Shown here piece by piece: positions 49,658 to 57,365 of a stretch of 64,000 bases of DNA (position 1 is its first letter; each line of letters begins with the position of its first letter). This stretch comes from Streptomyces xantholiticus (lineage in GTDB: Bacteria; Actinomycetota; Actinomycetes; Streptomycetales; Streptomycetaceae). The DNA lies in the NCBI RefSeq assembly GCF_014651015.1, contig NZ_BMWB01000016.1, positions 1-64,000 of the forward strand. Reading direction: 5' to 3'. Under the pieces are notes generated by a model that worked only from the letters and a program-made list of their open reading frames with translations, made no database searches and was not told the DNA's origin. Both the position numbers and the translations under genes were made by a program.

Positions 49658-50614
49658 ATGTCGCAGACAAGCACCTCCGCCGACACCCCCACCGAGGGAA
49701 CGGCCGCGGAGGAACTTCCCAGGCCGGAGCGGTTCGCCGACGTCAAGGGCTGGTTCTGGCCCGTCGATCAGATGGTTTTCGACTGGTTCCTGACCCGTCA
49801 GAGAGAGGCAGGCCGACAGGGTGACCTCCTCGAACTCGGCGCCTACATGGGCAAGAGCGCGATCTTCCTGGGCAAGTACCTGGGTGAGGGTGAGAAGTTC
49901 ACCGTCTGCGACCTCTTCGACTCCCCGGCCCCGGACGATCCCAACAGCGCCGAGATGGGCCGCTCCTACTCGACCCTGACCCGGCGGGCCTTCGAGGCGA
50001 ACTACCTCTCCTTCCACGACGAACTGCCCACCGTGGTGCAGGCGCCCACCTCCGTGATCACCACCGAGGTCGCCCCGGACAGCTGCCGCTTCGTCCACGT
50101 CGACGCGTCGCACCTGTACGAACACGTCCATGGCGACATCGCGGCGGCCCGCGCACTCCTCCACGCCGACGGCATCGTCGCCTTCGACGACTTCCGGGCC
50201 GAGCACTGCCCAGGCGTCTCCGCGGCCGTGTGGGGCGCGGTCCCGACGACGGGCCTCAAGCCGATCGTGATCACCGGCAGCAAGCTCTACGGCACCTGGG
50301 GCGACCCGGCACCCGTGACCGAGGCGCTCCTTGAGTGGCTGGCGACGCGGACGGACGTCTGGCACGGGGTCGAGGAGGTCGCCGGCCTGCCGCTGATCCG
50401 CATCAAGGGCCCCAAGGCCGCCGCCCCGCCCCCGCCGGCCTCCCGCCACGAGCCCCTTCCCGAACCCGAACCCGCCCCCGAACCCGCCCCTGAGCCCGCG
50501 GTCCCCGCGCCGTCCCCCGCGACACCCCCCGCCGGCCGCTCCCTGCCACGCCGCCTGGCCCGCGACCTCCTCCCGCCGATCCTCACCCGCACCCTTCGCC
50601 GGGCCTTCCGCTGA
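49658..50614 (+). CDS. Class I SAM-dependent methyltransferase
   Basis: This 318-aa protein has a Rossmann methyltransferase core (about 30-250) with LLELGAYMGKSAIFLGKYL, VCDLFDSPAPDD and the late VDASHLYEHVHGDIAAARAL, DGIVAFDDF, like macrocin-O-methyltransferase/MT_24 enzymes. These usually methylate sugars or small secondary metabolites. The C-terminal part has a Pro/Glu repeat (EPEPAPEPAPEPA) and a basic amphipathic end (LARDLLPPILTRTLRRAF) that may touch the membrane. ATG 49658 follows TAGGAC (49646-49651) by 6 nt. A perfect terminator follows. Confidence 0.85.
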   Translation: MSQTSTSADTPTEGTAAEELPRPERFADVKGWFWPVDQMVFDWFLTRQREAGRQGDLLELGAYMGKSAIFLGKYLGEGEKFTVCDLFDSPAPDDPNSAEMGRSYSTLTRRAFEANYLSFHDELPTVVQAPTSVITTEVAPDSCRFVHVDASHLYEHVHGDIAAARALLHADGIVAFDDFRAEHCPGVSAAVWGAVPTTGLKPIVITGSKLYGTWGDPAPVTEALLEWLATRTDVWHGVEEVAGLPLIRIKGPKAAAPPPPASRHEPLPEPEPAPEPAPEPAVPAPSPATPPAGRSLPRRLARDLLPPILTRTLRRAFR

Positions 50615-50622
50615 CGCGATGA

Positions 50623-50664
50623 CGGGCCGGCGCCGGCAGGAGCTCTCCTGCCGGCGCCGGCCCG
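50623..50664 (+). terminator. Terminator after the methyltransferase gene
   Basis: A 20-bp perfect stem (50623-50642 with 50645-50664) with a 2-nt loop. Confidence 0.85.
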
Positions 50665-50766
50665 TGGGCGTCCTTCTCCGTGTCGCTCCCCGGCTGTTCG
50701 CACAGCCTCTACCGTCAGCCTGTGGTCCACGAGGACCTACGAACCCACCGGACCGGCCGGTGATCC

Positions 50767-51510
50767 TCAGCGCGGCGGCTCCGGGGGCCGCTGGCGGGGC
50801 ATGTTGGGGCGGGTGGTCGGCGGGAGGGGGAAGCGGCCCTGGATGACGCCGCCGGGCGGCGGCGACGCGGGCTCCGGGCGCTGAGGGGTGGGCGAGAGGC
50901 GCAACGGGGCCGGACCAGGTCGGAAGTCGGTCATCCAGTCGGAGGTCTCGGACCGGACCAGGTCGGCGATGTCCTCGGAGAAGCGCCGCAGCACGCCCAG
51001 GCAGCGCTCGGCCGCCTCGCTCGCCGTGCCCTCCGTCGGGCCCAGGACCTCGCGCACGCTCTCCGAGGCCCAGTCGTACCGCAGCGCCTGGAGCCGGCGC
51101 TGCACCGCCTGCGCCGTGGCCACGTCCCGCATCCAGCCGGCCGTCAGGCCGAAGTACCGGTCGCAGGCCAGGCAAGCGGCGGCCACAAGCAGGGAGAGGT
51201 AGCCCCAGGGGGTGGCTCCGGAGATCGCCTGCGTCAGGTCCAGGAGGGGGAGGACCGCACCGGTGACGCCTCCCGCAGCAGTGCCGAGGCGCAGCAGTCG
51301 CGCGGCCCGGCGCTTGCGGACCCGGTCCGAGAGATACCAGTCCGCCGTGCGCAGCGCGTCCGCCTCGACCCAGCGATAGAGCTCGTCCAGTCGGGCCGCA
51401 GGCTCGCCCCAGTCACCGAGGGGGAATCTCCGCCCCGTCAGGTCACTCGGCGGCGCCTCGCCACCCTCGCCGCGGGCCGGCCCCCCGGGCTGCATCTCCG
51501 GCTGGCTCAC
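50767..51510 (-). CDS. SLATT-type two-TM protein
   Basis: This 247-aa protein matches the SLATT pattern. An N-terminal helix with W-x-E-A-D (LYRWVEADALRTADWYLSDR) is followed by two closely spaced membrane helices (LGTAAGGVTGAVLPLLDL and WGYLSLLVAAACLACDRYFG) and a C-terminal coiled helix (RRLQALRYDWASESV). A proline-rich tail ends it. SLATT proteins are predicted membrane effectors in nucleotide-signalled conflict systems (established prediction). No cyclase or SLOG partner is adjacent here, so the role is open. GTG 51510 is set by AGAGGAG 7 nt upstream. Confidence 0.8.
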   Translation of the reverse strand: MSQPEMQPGGPARGEGGEAPPSDLTGRRFPLGDWGEPAARLDELYRWVEADALRTADWYLSDRVRKRRAARLLRLGTAAGGVTGAVLPLLDLTQAISGATPWGYLSLLVAAACLACDRYFGLTAGWMRDVATAQAVQRRLQALRYDWASESVREVLGPTEGTASEAAERCLGVLRRFSEDIADLVRSETSDWMTDFRPGPAPLRLSPTPQRPEPASPPPGGVIQGRFPLPPTTRPNMPRQRPPEPPR

Positions 51511-51876
51511 CGGTGCACTCCTCTGCGCTTCGCTGACGACCAGGGCTGACGCCCAGGACTGACGCCAGGACTGACTATCAGGTCCGAAAAGGTGCTGAAA
51601 AGGTGCTGACGTTACACCGCGTGACGTACGTGGCGCGCGTGCGTTCTGATGCGACTCAGGCCCTTCATACCGCCGAATGGTGGTCTGCGGGCCGGGGATC
51701 CCGGTATTTCCGCCCGCACGGGGGTCCTGGTCAGGTATGGGAGCGTTAATCAGGCTCGTCCGGCTCACTCGAAAGAGTTACCCGATGCGGGGTGGGGCGG
51801 CCGGCTGGGCGAACACGTAGGCTCGGGGTACCGAAGCGTACAGCGCCTTCAGCCGTCGACATAGCCAGGAGTGACC
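51511..51876. other. 366-bp divergent intergenic region with direct repeats
   Basis: No gene is seen. The half next to the SLATT gene holds three imperfect copies of CAGGACTGACGCC (about 51541-51580) and two perfect tandem copies of GAAAAGGTGCT (51586-51607). The other half, relatively AT-rich, should carry the ybaB-recR promoter. Confidence 0.6.
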
Positions 51877-52212
51877 GTGATCCCCGGTGGTGGCCAGCCC
51901 AACATGCAGCAGCTGCTCCAGCAGGCCCAGAAGATGCAGCAGGACCTGGCGAAGGCCCAGGAGGAGCTTGCGCAGACAGAGGTCGACGGCCAGGCCGGCG
52001 GCGGACTGGTGAAGGCCACCGTCACCGGCTCCGGCGAGCTGCGGGGTCTCGTCATCGACCCGAAGGCCGTGGACCCCGAGGACACCGAGACCCTCGCGGA
52101 CCTCGTCGTCGCCGCGGTCCAGGCCGCGAACGAGAACGCCCAGCAGCTCCAGCAGGACAAGCTCGGGCCCCTGGCGCAGGGACTGGGCGGCATGCCGGGC
52201 ATGCCCTTCTGA
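51877..52212 (+). CDS. YbaB/EbfC nucleoid-associated protein
   Basis: This 111-aa DNA-binding protein forms a dimer that coats nucleoid DNA. It has the long N-terminal helix NMQQLLQQAQKMQQDLAKAQ, the strand VKATVTGSGELRGLVIDPKA and a C-terminal helix rich in Gln. GTG 51877 is preferred since AGGAG (51867-51871) precedes it by 5 nt; GTG 51871 overlaps that site. It is directly upstream of recR, the usual bacterial arrangement. Confidence 0.95.
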   Translation: MIPGGGQPNMQQLLQQAQKMQQDLAKAQEELAQTEVDGQAGGGLVKATVTGSGELRGLVIDPKAVDPEDTETLADLVVAAVQAANENAQQLQQDKLGPLAQGLGGMPGMPF

Positions 52213-52291
52213 CCGTTCGTGCGGTTGCCCTTCTGGTGGCCACCGGCACCAACTACCGTAAGCAGCAAGCACTCCAAGGAGAGGCGTTCCG

Positions 52292-52891
52292 TTGTACGAA
52301 GGCGTGGTTCAGGACCTCATCGACGAACTGGGCAGGCTGCCCGGCGTCGGTCCCAAGAGCGCGCAGCGGATCGCCTTCCACATCCTCCAGGCCGAGCCGA
52401 CCGACGTCCGCCGCCTCGCGCACGCGCTGCTCGAGGTCAAGGACAAGGTCCGTTTCTGCGCGGTGTGCGGCAACGTCGCGCAGCAGGAGCAGTGCAACAT
52501 CTGCCGCGACCAGCGCCGAGACCCGACGCTCATCTGTGTCGTCGAGGAGCCGAAGGACGTCGTCGCGATCGAGCGGACTCGGGAGTTCCGCGGCCGGTAC
52601 CACGTCCTCGGCGGCGCCATCAGCCCCATCGAGGGCGTCGGTCCCGACGACCTGCGCATCCGCGAGCTGCTGGCCCGCCTCGCGGACGGCACGGTCACCG
52701 AACTGATCCTGGCCACGGACCCCAACCTGGAGGGCGAGGCGACGGCCACGTACCTCGCCCGCATGATCAAACCGATGGGTTTGAAGGTCACGAGGCTGGC
52801 CAGCGGACTCCCTGTGGGGGGAGACTTGGAATACGCCGACGAGGTCACGCTCGGGCGGGCCTTCGAGGGGAGACGACTGCTCGATGTCTGA
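52292..52891 (+). CDS. recR: Recombination protein RecR
   Basis: This 199-aa protein works with RecF/RecO to load RecA at gaps. It has the HhH motif LGRLPGVGPKSAQRIAFHIL, a Cys4 zinc finger (CAVC ... CNIC), the Toprim segment LICVVEEPKDVVAIERT and the C-terminal Walker-B-like TDPNLEGEATA. A TTG start at 52292 is set by AAGGAGAGG 7 nt upstream. It overlaps the next gene by 8 nt. Confidence 0.98.
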   Translation: MYEGVVQDLIDELGRLPGVGPKSAQRIAFHILQAEPTDVRRLAHALLEVKDKVRFCAVCGNVAQQEQCNICRDQRRDPTLICVVEEPKDVVAIERTREFRGRYHVLGGAISPIEGVGPDDLRIRELLARLADGTVTELILATDPNLEGEATATYLARMIKPMGLKVTRLASGLPVGGDLEYADEVTLGRAFEGRRLLDV

Positions 52892-53543
52892 CGCCATGCT
52901 GCACGCCGTAGGACAGGACCCGGACAGTTTCGCGGTCCAGATCGCCGACTCGATCGAATCCTTCATCGTCGCGACCACCGAGGTCGCGAAGGGCGACGAG
53001 CCCGACAGCGCGATCCCGTTCCTGCTGCTGGAGGTCTCCCAGCTGCTGCTGACCGGCGGCCGGCTCGGCGCGCACGAGGACATCGTCCCGGAGGAGCGGT
53101 ACGAGCCGGACATCGGGCCGGACCTCGACGTCGACGGGCTGCGCATGCGTTTCGCGACCATGCTCGAGCCGATCGACGTCTTCTCCGAGGTCTTCGACCC
53201 GTACGAGCCCCGCAAGGCGCCCGTCCCGTCACGGATCTCCGACAGCCTCGCCGACATCATCATGGACCTGCGCCACGGCCTCGCCCACTACCGGGCGGGA
53301 CGCACCACAGAGGCGCTGTGGTGGTGGCAGTTCTCGTACTTCTCCAACTGGGGCCCGACGGCCTCCGCGACCCTGCGCGCCCTGCAGTCCCTCGTCGCGC
53401 ACGTCCGTCTCGACCAGCCCCTCGCCGAGCTGGACGGCCTCGACACCGACGAGGACCTCACCGAGGACGCGCTGGCCGAAGAGGCCGGCAAGGTCATGGT
53501 CCAGGAGATCGCCGCTCCGCTGGGACTGCGGCGGACCCACTGA
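52884..53543 (+). CDS. DUF5063 family protein
   Basis: This 219-aa acidic cytoplasmic protein is the actinobacterial DUF5063 family, which commonly follows recR. Visible conserved parts are FAVQIADSIESFIVATTEV, SDSLADIIMDLRHGLAHYRA and ALWWWQFSYFSNWGPTAS. It looks like a helical, HEPN-like small domain but no catalytic motif is clear. The ATG lies 8 nt inside recR, so it is co-translated and may support recombination (inference). Confidence 0.87.
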   Translation: MSDAMLHAVGQDPDSFAVQIADSIESFIVATTEVAKGDEPDSAIPFLLLEVSQLLLTGGRLGAHEDIVPEERYEPDIGPDLDVDGLRMRFATMLEPIDVFSEVFDPYEPRKAPVPSRISDSLADIIMDLRHGLAHYRAGRTTEALWWWQFSYFSNWGPTASATLRALQSLVAHVRLDQPLAELDGLDTDEDLTEDALAEEAGKVMVQEIAAPLGLRRTH

Positions 53544-53973
53544 ACTGTCCATGAGGCCGTGACGGACCCCTCTGCCCCGGACCTCTGCCACGGCGCCCTG
53601 CGGGCCCAGCCCGCCGCGACGCGTCGGCCGAGGCCGACCGCCGTATCGATGTGGGCGTCGGCCGCCGGCGGGCCGCGCGGAACCTGGTGGGGTCCCCGGG
53701 GCCACGTCCCCGATGCCACGTCCCCGATGGTCACGGCGTGCCAGGGCCGACGCCGCCGACCTGGTGCGTGTGAGCCGGCCCACATACTCGCGTACCCCGG
53801 CGAGCCCTGGGCAGTAGCCAGTCCGAACGGCCGCGGGTGCCCTCCGGGACCACCGGGTGATCACTTGCTGAGCGGGACATCTCACGATGTGACATCACAG
53901 GGGCGATCCGCGGCCGCTCGATAGACTGAGCCGACCGCAGTAGTGACTGCAGAAGACCGAGCGAGGAGCGCAC
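53544..53973. other. 430-bp intergenic region with ask promoter
   Basis: No convincing gene is seen. It holds two perfect tandem copies of GCCACGTCCCCGAT (53701-53714 and 53715-53728). Near the end is a probable ask -10 box TAGACT (53922-53927), giving a leader of about 40 nt with a small GCAGT/ACTGC hairpin. Confidence 0.55.
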
Positions 53974-55245
53974 GTGGGCCTTGTCGTGCAGAAGTACGGA
54001 GGCTCCTCCGTTGCCGATGCCGAAGGCATCAAGCGGGTCGCCAAGCGAATCGTCGATGCCAAGAAGGACGGCCACCAGGTGGTCGTCGTGGTGTCGGCGA
54101 TGGGTGACACGACGGACGAGCTGATCGATCTCGCCGAGCAGGTATCCCCGATCCCTGCCGGGCGTGAGTTCGACATGCTGCTGACCGCGGGAGAGCGGAT
54201 CTCCATGGCCCTGCTGGCCATGGCGATCAAGAACCTGGGCCACGAGGCCCAGTCGTTCACCGGCAGCCAGGCAGGCGTCATCACCGACTCGGTCCACAAC
54301 AAAGCGCGCATCATCGATGTGACGCCGGGCCGGATCCGCACCGCGCTCGACGAGGGCAACATCGCCATCGTCGCCGGCTTCCAGGGTGTGTCCCAGGACA
54401 AGAAGGACATCACCACCCTGGGGCGTGGCGGGTCCGACACCACGGCGGTGGCGCTGGCCGCCGCGCTGGACGCCGAGGTCTGCGAGATCTACACCGACGT
54501 CGACGGCGTCTTCACCGCCGACCCGCGGGTCGTCAAGAAGGCCCGGAAGATCGACTGGATCTCCTCCGAGGACATGCTGGAGCTCGCCGCCTCCGGCTCC
54601 AAGGTGCTGCTGCACCGGTGCGTCGAGTACGCACGCCGATACAACATCCCGATCCACGTCCGCTCCTCCTTCTCCGGACTGCGCGGCACCTGGGTCAGCA
54701 ACGAACCGCGAGGGGATCAGAAGGTGGAGCACGCCATCATCTCCGGAGTCGCCCACGACGTCTCCGAGGCCAAGGTCACGGTCGTCGGCGTCCCCGACAA
54801 GCCGGGCGAGGCCGCTGCCATCTTCCGCGCGATCGCCGATGCCGAGATCAACATCGACATGGTCGTGCAGAACGTCTCGGCGGCCACGACCGCCCTGACC
54901 GACATCTCCTTCACGCTGCCCAAGACGGACGGCGCCAAGGCGATGGCCGCCCTGGAGAAGCAGAAGTCCTCCATCGGCTTCGACTCGCTGCGCTACGACG
55001 ACCAGATCGGCAAGATCTCCCTGGTCGGCGCCGGTATGAAGACCAACCCGGGCGTCACCGCCTCGTTCTTCGAGGCGCTGTCCGACGCGGGCGTGAACAT
55101 CGAGCTGATCTCGACCTCCGAGATCCGCATCTCGGTGGTCACCCGGGCCGACGACGTCAACGAGGCCGTGCGCGCCGTGCACACTGCCTTCGGTCTCGAC
55201 TCCGACTCCGACGAAGCGGTCGTCTACGGAGGCACCGGGCGATGA
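53974..55245 (+). CDS. ask: Aspartate kinase
   Basis: This 423-aa enzyme phosphorylates L-aspartate, the first step to lysine, threonine, methionine and diaminopimelate. Signatures are VVQKYGGSSVADAEGIKRVA, ITTLGRGGSDTTAVALAAAL, YTDVDGVFTADPR and two C-terminal ACT domains (about 265-420) with KVTVVGVPDKPGEAAAIFRA. Lengths match actinobacterial LysC, including an internal start for the beta subunit (separate entry). Feedback inhibition by lysine plus threonine is typical of the family. The GTG start has GAGGAGCG upstream. It is followed by a mini-ORF and the asd homologue. Confidence 0.97.
   Translation: MGLVVQKYGGSSVADAEGIKRVAKRIVDAKKDGHQVVVVVSAMGDTTDELIDLAEQVSPIPAGREFDMLLTAGERISMALLAMAIKNLGHEAQSFTGSQAGVITDSVHNKARIIDVTPGRIRTALDEGNIAIVAGFQGVSQDKKDITTLGRGGSDTTAVALAAALDAEVCEIYTDVDGVFTADPRVVKKARKIDWISSEDMLELAASGSKVLLHRCVEYARRYNIPIHVRSSFSGLRGTWVSNEPRGDQKVEHAIISGVAHDVSEAKVTVVGVPDKPGEAAAIFRAIADAEINIDMVVQNVSAATTALTDISFTLPKTDGAKAMAALEKQKSSIGFDSLRYDDQIGKISLVGAGMKTNPGVTASFFEALSDAGVNIELISTSEIRISVVTRADDVNEAVRAVHTAFGLDSDSDEAVVYGGTGR
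54724..55245 (+). other. Internal start for the aspartate kinase beta subunit
   Basis: GTG at 54724 (codon 251 of ask) is preceded by GAGGGG (54710-54715) at 8 nt. It would yield a 173-aa protein of the two ACT domains, nearly the size of the separately translated beta subunit (172 aa) of Corynebacterium LysC. In-frame overlapping alpha/beta genes are established in Corynebacterium and Bacillus; use here is inference. Confidence 0.55.
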
Positions 55246-55274
55246 CCCGCCGGCACGCAGGCGTGCGGCGATGA
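55242..55274 (+). other. 10-codon mini-ORF linking ask and asd
   Basis: ATG at 55242 overlaps the ask stop (ATGA). The frame reads MTRRHAGVRR and stops at 55272-55274, overlapping the asd start at 55271 (ATGA). This bridges the 25-bp gap by termination-reinitiation. It may be chance, since GTG 55262 is an alternative asd start. Confidence 0.4.
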
Positions 55275-56323
55275 CCTGCAAGCCGGCGCTCGCGGTCGTC
55301 GGAGCGACCGGAGCCGTCGGTGCGGTGATGCTCCAGATCCTGTCCCAGCACGCGGACGTCTGGGGCGAGATACGACTCGCCGCCTCCCCGCGCTCGGCCG
55401 GCCGCAAGCTGGCCGTGCGCGGGGAGGAGTGCGAGGTACTGGAGCTCGGCGAGAGCATCTTCGACGGCATCGACGTGGCGATCTTCCTGGTGCCTGGCGA
55501 GGTGTCGGAGCGATGGGCGCCCGTGGCCGTTGCCAAAGGCGCCGTCGTTGTCGACGCCTCACCGGCCTTCCGGGCGGACCCCGACGTCCCGCTGGTCGTG
55601 CCCGAGGTCAATCCCCACGCGGTGCGGGTGCGGCCGCGCGGCATCGTCGCGAGCCCGCACGACACGACACTCGCCATGCTCCCGGCCGTCGGCGCGCTGC
55701 ACGCCGAATTCGGCCTTCAGGAACTGGTCGTCTCGTCCTACCAGGCCGTCAGCGGCGCGGGCCGTGAGGCCGTGGCCGCACTGCGGGCGCAGCTGTCGCT
55801 GGTCGCCGGTACGGAGCTGGGCGTGGGGCCCGGAGACGTACGGCGTGCGGTGGGCGACGACCTGGGGCCGTTCGCGGCCCCGCTGGCCCTCAACGTGATG
55901 CCCTGGGCTGGGACGGTCGCCGACGACGGCTGGTCCTCCGAGGAACTGGGGCTGCGGTCCGAGACCCGCAAGATCCTCGGCCTGCCGACACTGAAGGTGT
56001 CCGCGACCTGCGTACGGGTGCCGGTGCTGACCGCGCACTCGCTGTCGGTGCACGCAAGCTTCGAGAAGGAGATCACCGTGGAGCGGGCGCACGAGGTCCT
56101 CGCGACCTCGCCCGGTGTCGTGCTCTACGACAACCCGGAGGCGGGCGACTTCCCCACGCCCGCGGACGTGGTGGGAACCGATCCCACCTGGGTGGGACGC
56201 GTTCGCCGTTCGCCGGACGACGCCTGCGGGCTCGAGCTGTTCGTGTGCGGCGACAACCTCCGCAAGGGCGCGGCCCTCAACTCGGCCCAGATCGCCGAGG
56301 CCGTGGCCGCCGAGTACACCTGA
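55271..56323 (+). CDS. asd: Aspartate-semialdehyde dehydrogenase homologue lacking the catalytic cysteine
   Basis: This 350-aa protein is a full-length Asd by fold: NADP loop VVGATGAVGAVMLQIL, SSYQAVSGAGREAV with Gln158, and VRVPVLTAHSLSVHA with the base histidine. The universal active-site motif N-P-N/G-C-T/S-T instead reads S-P-H-D-T-T, with Asp131 replacing the acylated cysteine. The usual DNSxAFR also reads DASPAFR. It should not form the thioacyl intermediate, so the classical reaction is probably lost. It sits in the normal ask-asd operon position. Another asd elsewhere would be needed for diaminopimelate (inference). A frameshift is not involved; the frame is intact. Confidence 0.88.
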   Translation: MTCKPALAVVGATGAVGAVMLQILSQHADVWGEIRLAASPRSAGRKLAVRGEECEVLELGESIFDGIDVAIFLVPGEVSERWAPVAVAKGAVVVDASPAFRADPDVPLVVPEVNPHAVRVRPRGIVASPHDTTLAMLPAVGALHAEFGLQELVVSSYQAVSGAGREAVAALRAQLSLVAGTELGVGPGDVRRAVGDDLGPFAAPLALNVMPWAGTVADDGWSSEELGLRSETRKILGLPTLKVSATCVRVPVLTAHSLSVHASFEKEITVERAHEVLATSPGVVLYDNPEAGDFPTPADVVGTDPTWVGRVRRSPDDACGLELFVCGDNLRKGAALNSAQIAEAVAAEYT

Positions 56324-56702
56324 GTCCCGCCCCTCCGTACAAGGCCCCGGGCGCGGCTCAGGGGCAGGCGGCGGCCGGGCTGTCGGTGCCGTCTCGTAAT
56401 CTCATGGTCCCAGCAGTTAATGCGGCGTGGTGCAGGCGCCGTTCTTTGTAGGATCTGTGAATGCCCTGTGAGGAAATCGATGGTCTGCACCACTTGAACT
56501 GGGGCATCGGCATGTTTGATCATTCGCTTCTCCCTTGCTGCAACCGGTAGTTGGGCGGGAGGCGTCCTTACGGGCACCTCGACGCGGTGCCCGTAAAAAA
56601 GGGGCATAGGGGAAGAGCGGTGCGCATGCGGGTATTTCGTTCGCCGTCAAAAGCGGTGACGTACGCGTACAACCCTGGCGGGGGGCAGCGTGTCCAACAG
56701 GC
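56324..56702. other. 379-bp intergenic region with lower-GC structured patch
   Basis: About 56395-56530 is clearly less GC-rich than its surroundings. GTGGTGCAG (56427-56435) and CTGCACCAC (56485-56493) form a perfect 9-bp stem over a 49-nt loop. TTACGGGCAC (56568-56577) and GTGCCCGTAA (56587-56596) form a second hairpin, followed by AAAA. The sigma gene promoter must lie here. Two short frames with Shine-Dalgarno-like sites occur (29 codons at 56461 plus; a minus-strand ATG near 56520), neither convincing. Confidence 0.55.
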
Positions 56703-57365
56703 GTGGCAGAGGTTCTCGACATCGCAAGGGTGGCCCCGGTCCGCGGCGTTTCGGTGCGCCCGTACCGAAGGCCCCGCCCGGCCGGCGGCATGCCGGTGAT
56801 CGCACCCGTGCCTGCTTCGCGGACCACCCGCATGCCCTCTCAGCAGCAAGGCGCTGACGACGCCATGGCCGTGGGCACCACCGTCGACCTCCTCACCGAG
56901 ACCTACCGCGCCCACTACCGGTCGCTGCTGGGTCTTGCCGCGCTGCTCCTCGACGACACGGCGTCGTGCGAGGACGTGGTGCAGGAAGCGTTCATCCGCG
57001 TCCACTCGGCGCGCAGTCGCGTGCGGGACCCGGAGAAGACCCTCGCCTACCTGCGGCAGACCGTGGTCAACCTCTCCCGTTCCGCGCTCCGCAGGCGCAT
57101 CCTCGGTCTCAAGCTGCTCTCCAAGCCGATGCCGGACATGGCGAGCGCGGAGGAAGGCGCCTACGACCGGTTGGAGCGGGATGCGCTCATCAAGGCGATG
57201 CGGGGGCTCCAGCGGCGTCAGCGCGAGGTGCTGGTGCTGCGGTACTTCGCCGACATGACCGAAGCGCAGGTGGCCGAGACCCTGGGGGTGTCCCTCGGCT
57301 CGGTCAAGGCCTACGGTTCACGGGGTATCGCGGCGCTCCGTGTCGCCATGGAGGCTACGAAATGA
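56703..57365 (+). CDS. SigE-family (group 4) RNA polymerase sigma factor
   Basis: This 220-aa sigma factor has region 2 (about 65-130: YRAHYRSLLGLAALLLDDTA, SCEDVVQEAFIRVHSARSR) and region 4 (about 160-215: GLQRRQREVLVLRYFADMTE, VAETLGVSLGSVKAYGSRGI). The first 50 residues are Pro/Arg-rich and may not be translated; ATG 56832 or 56865 are possible later starts, and no start has a strong ribosome site. It overlaps the next gene by ATGA, the usual arrangement of a sigma factor with its membrane partner. Confidence 0.9.
   Translation: MAEVLDIARVAPVRGVSVRPYRRPRPAGGMPVIAPVPASRTTRMPSQQQGADDAMAVGTTVDLLTETYRAHYRSLLGLAALLLDDTASCEDVVQEAFIRVHSARSRVRDPEKTLAYLRQTVVNLSRSALRRRILGLKLLSKPMPDMASAEEGAYDRLERDALIKAMRGLQRRQREVLVLRYFADMTEAQVAETLGVSLGSVKAYGSRGIAALRVAMEATK

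Noticed and set aside
53559..53924. Open frame in the gap before ask
   Set aside because: No ribosome site, Pro/Arg-rich composition, and it runs through the ask promoter box.
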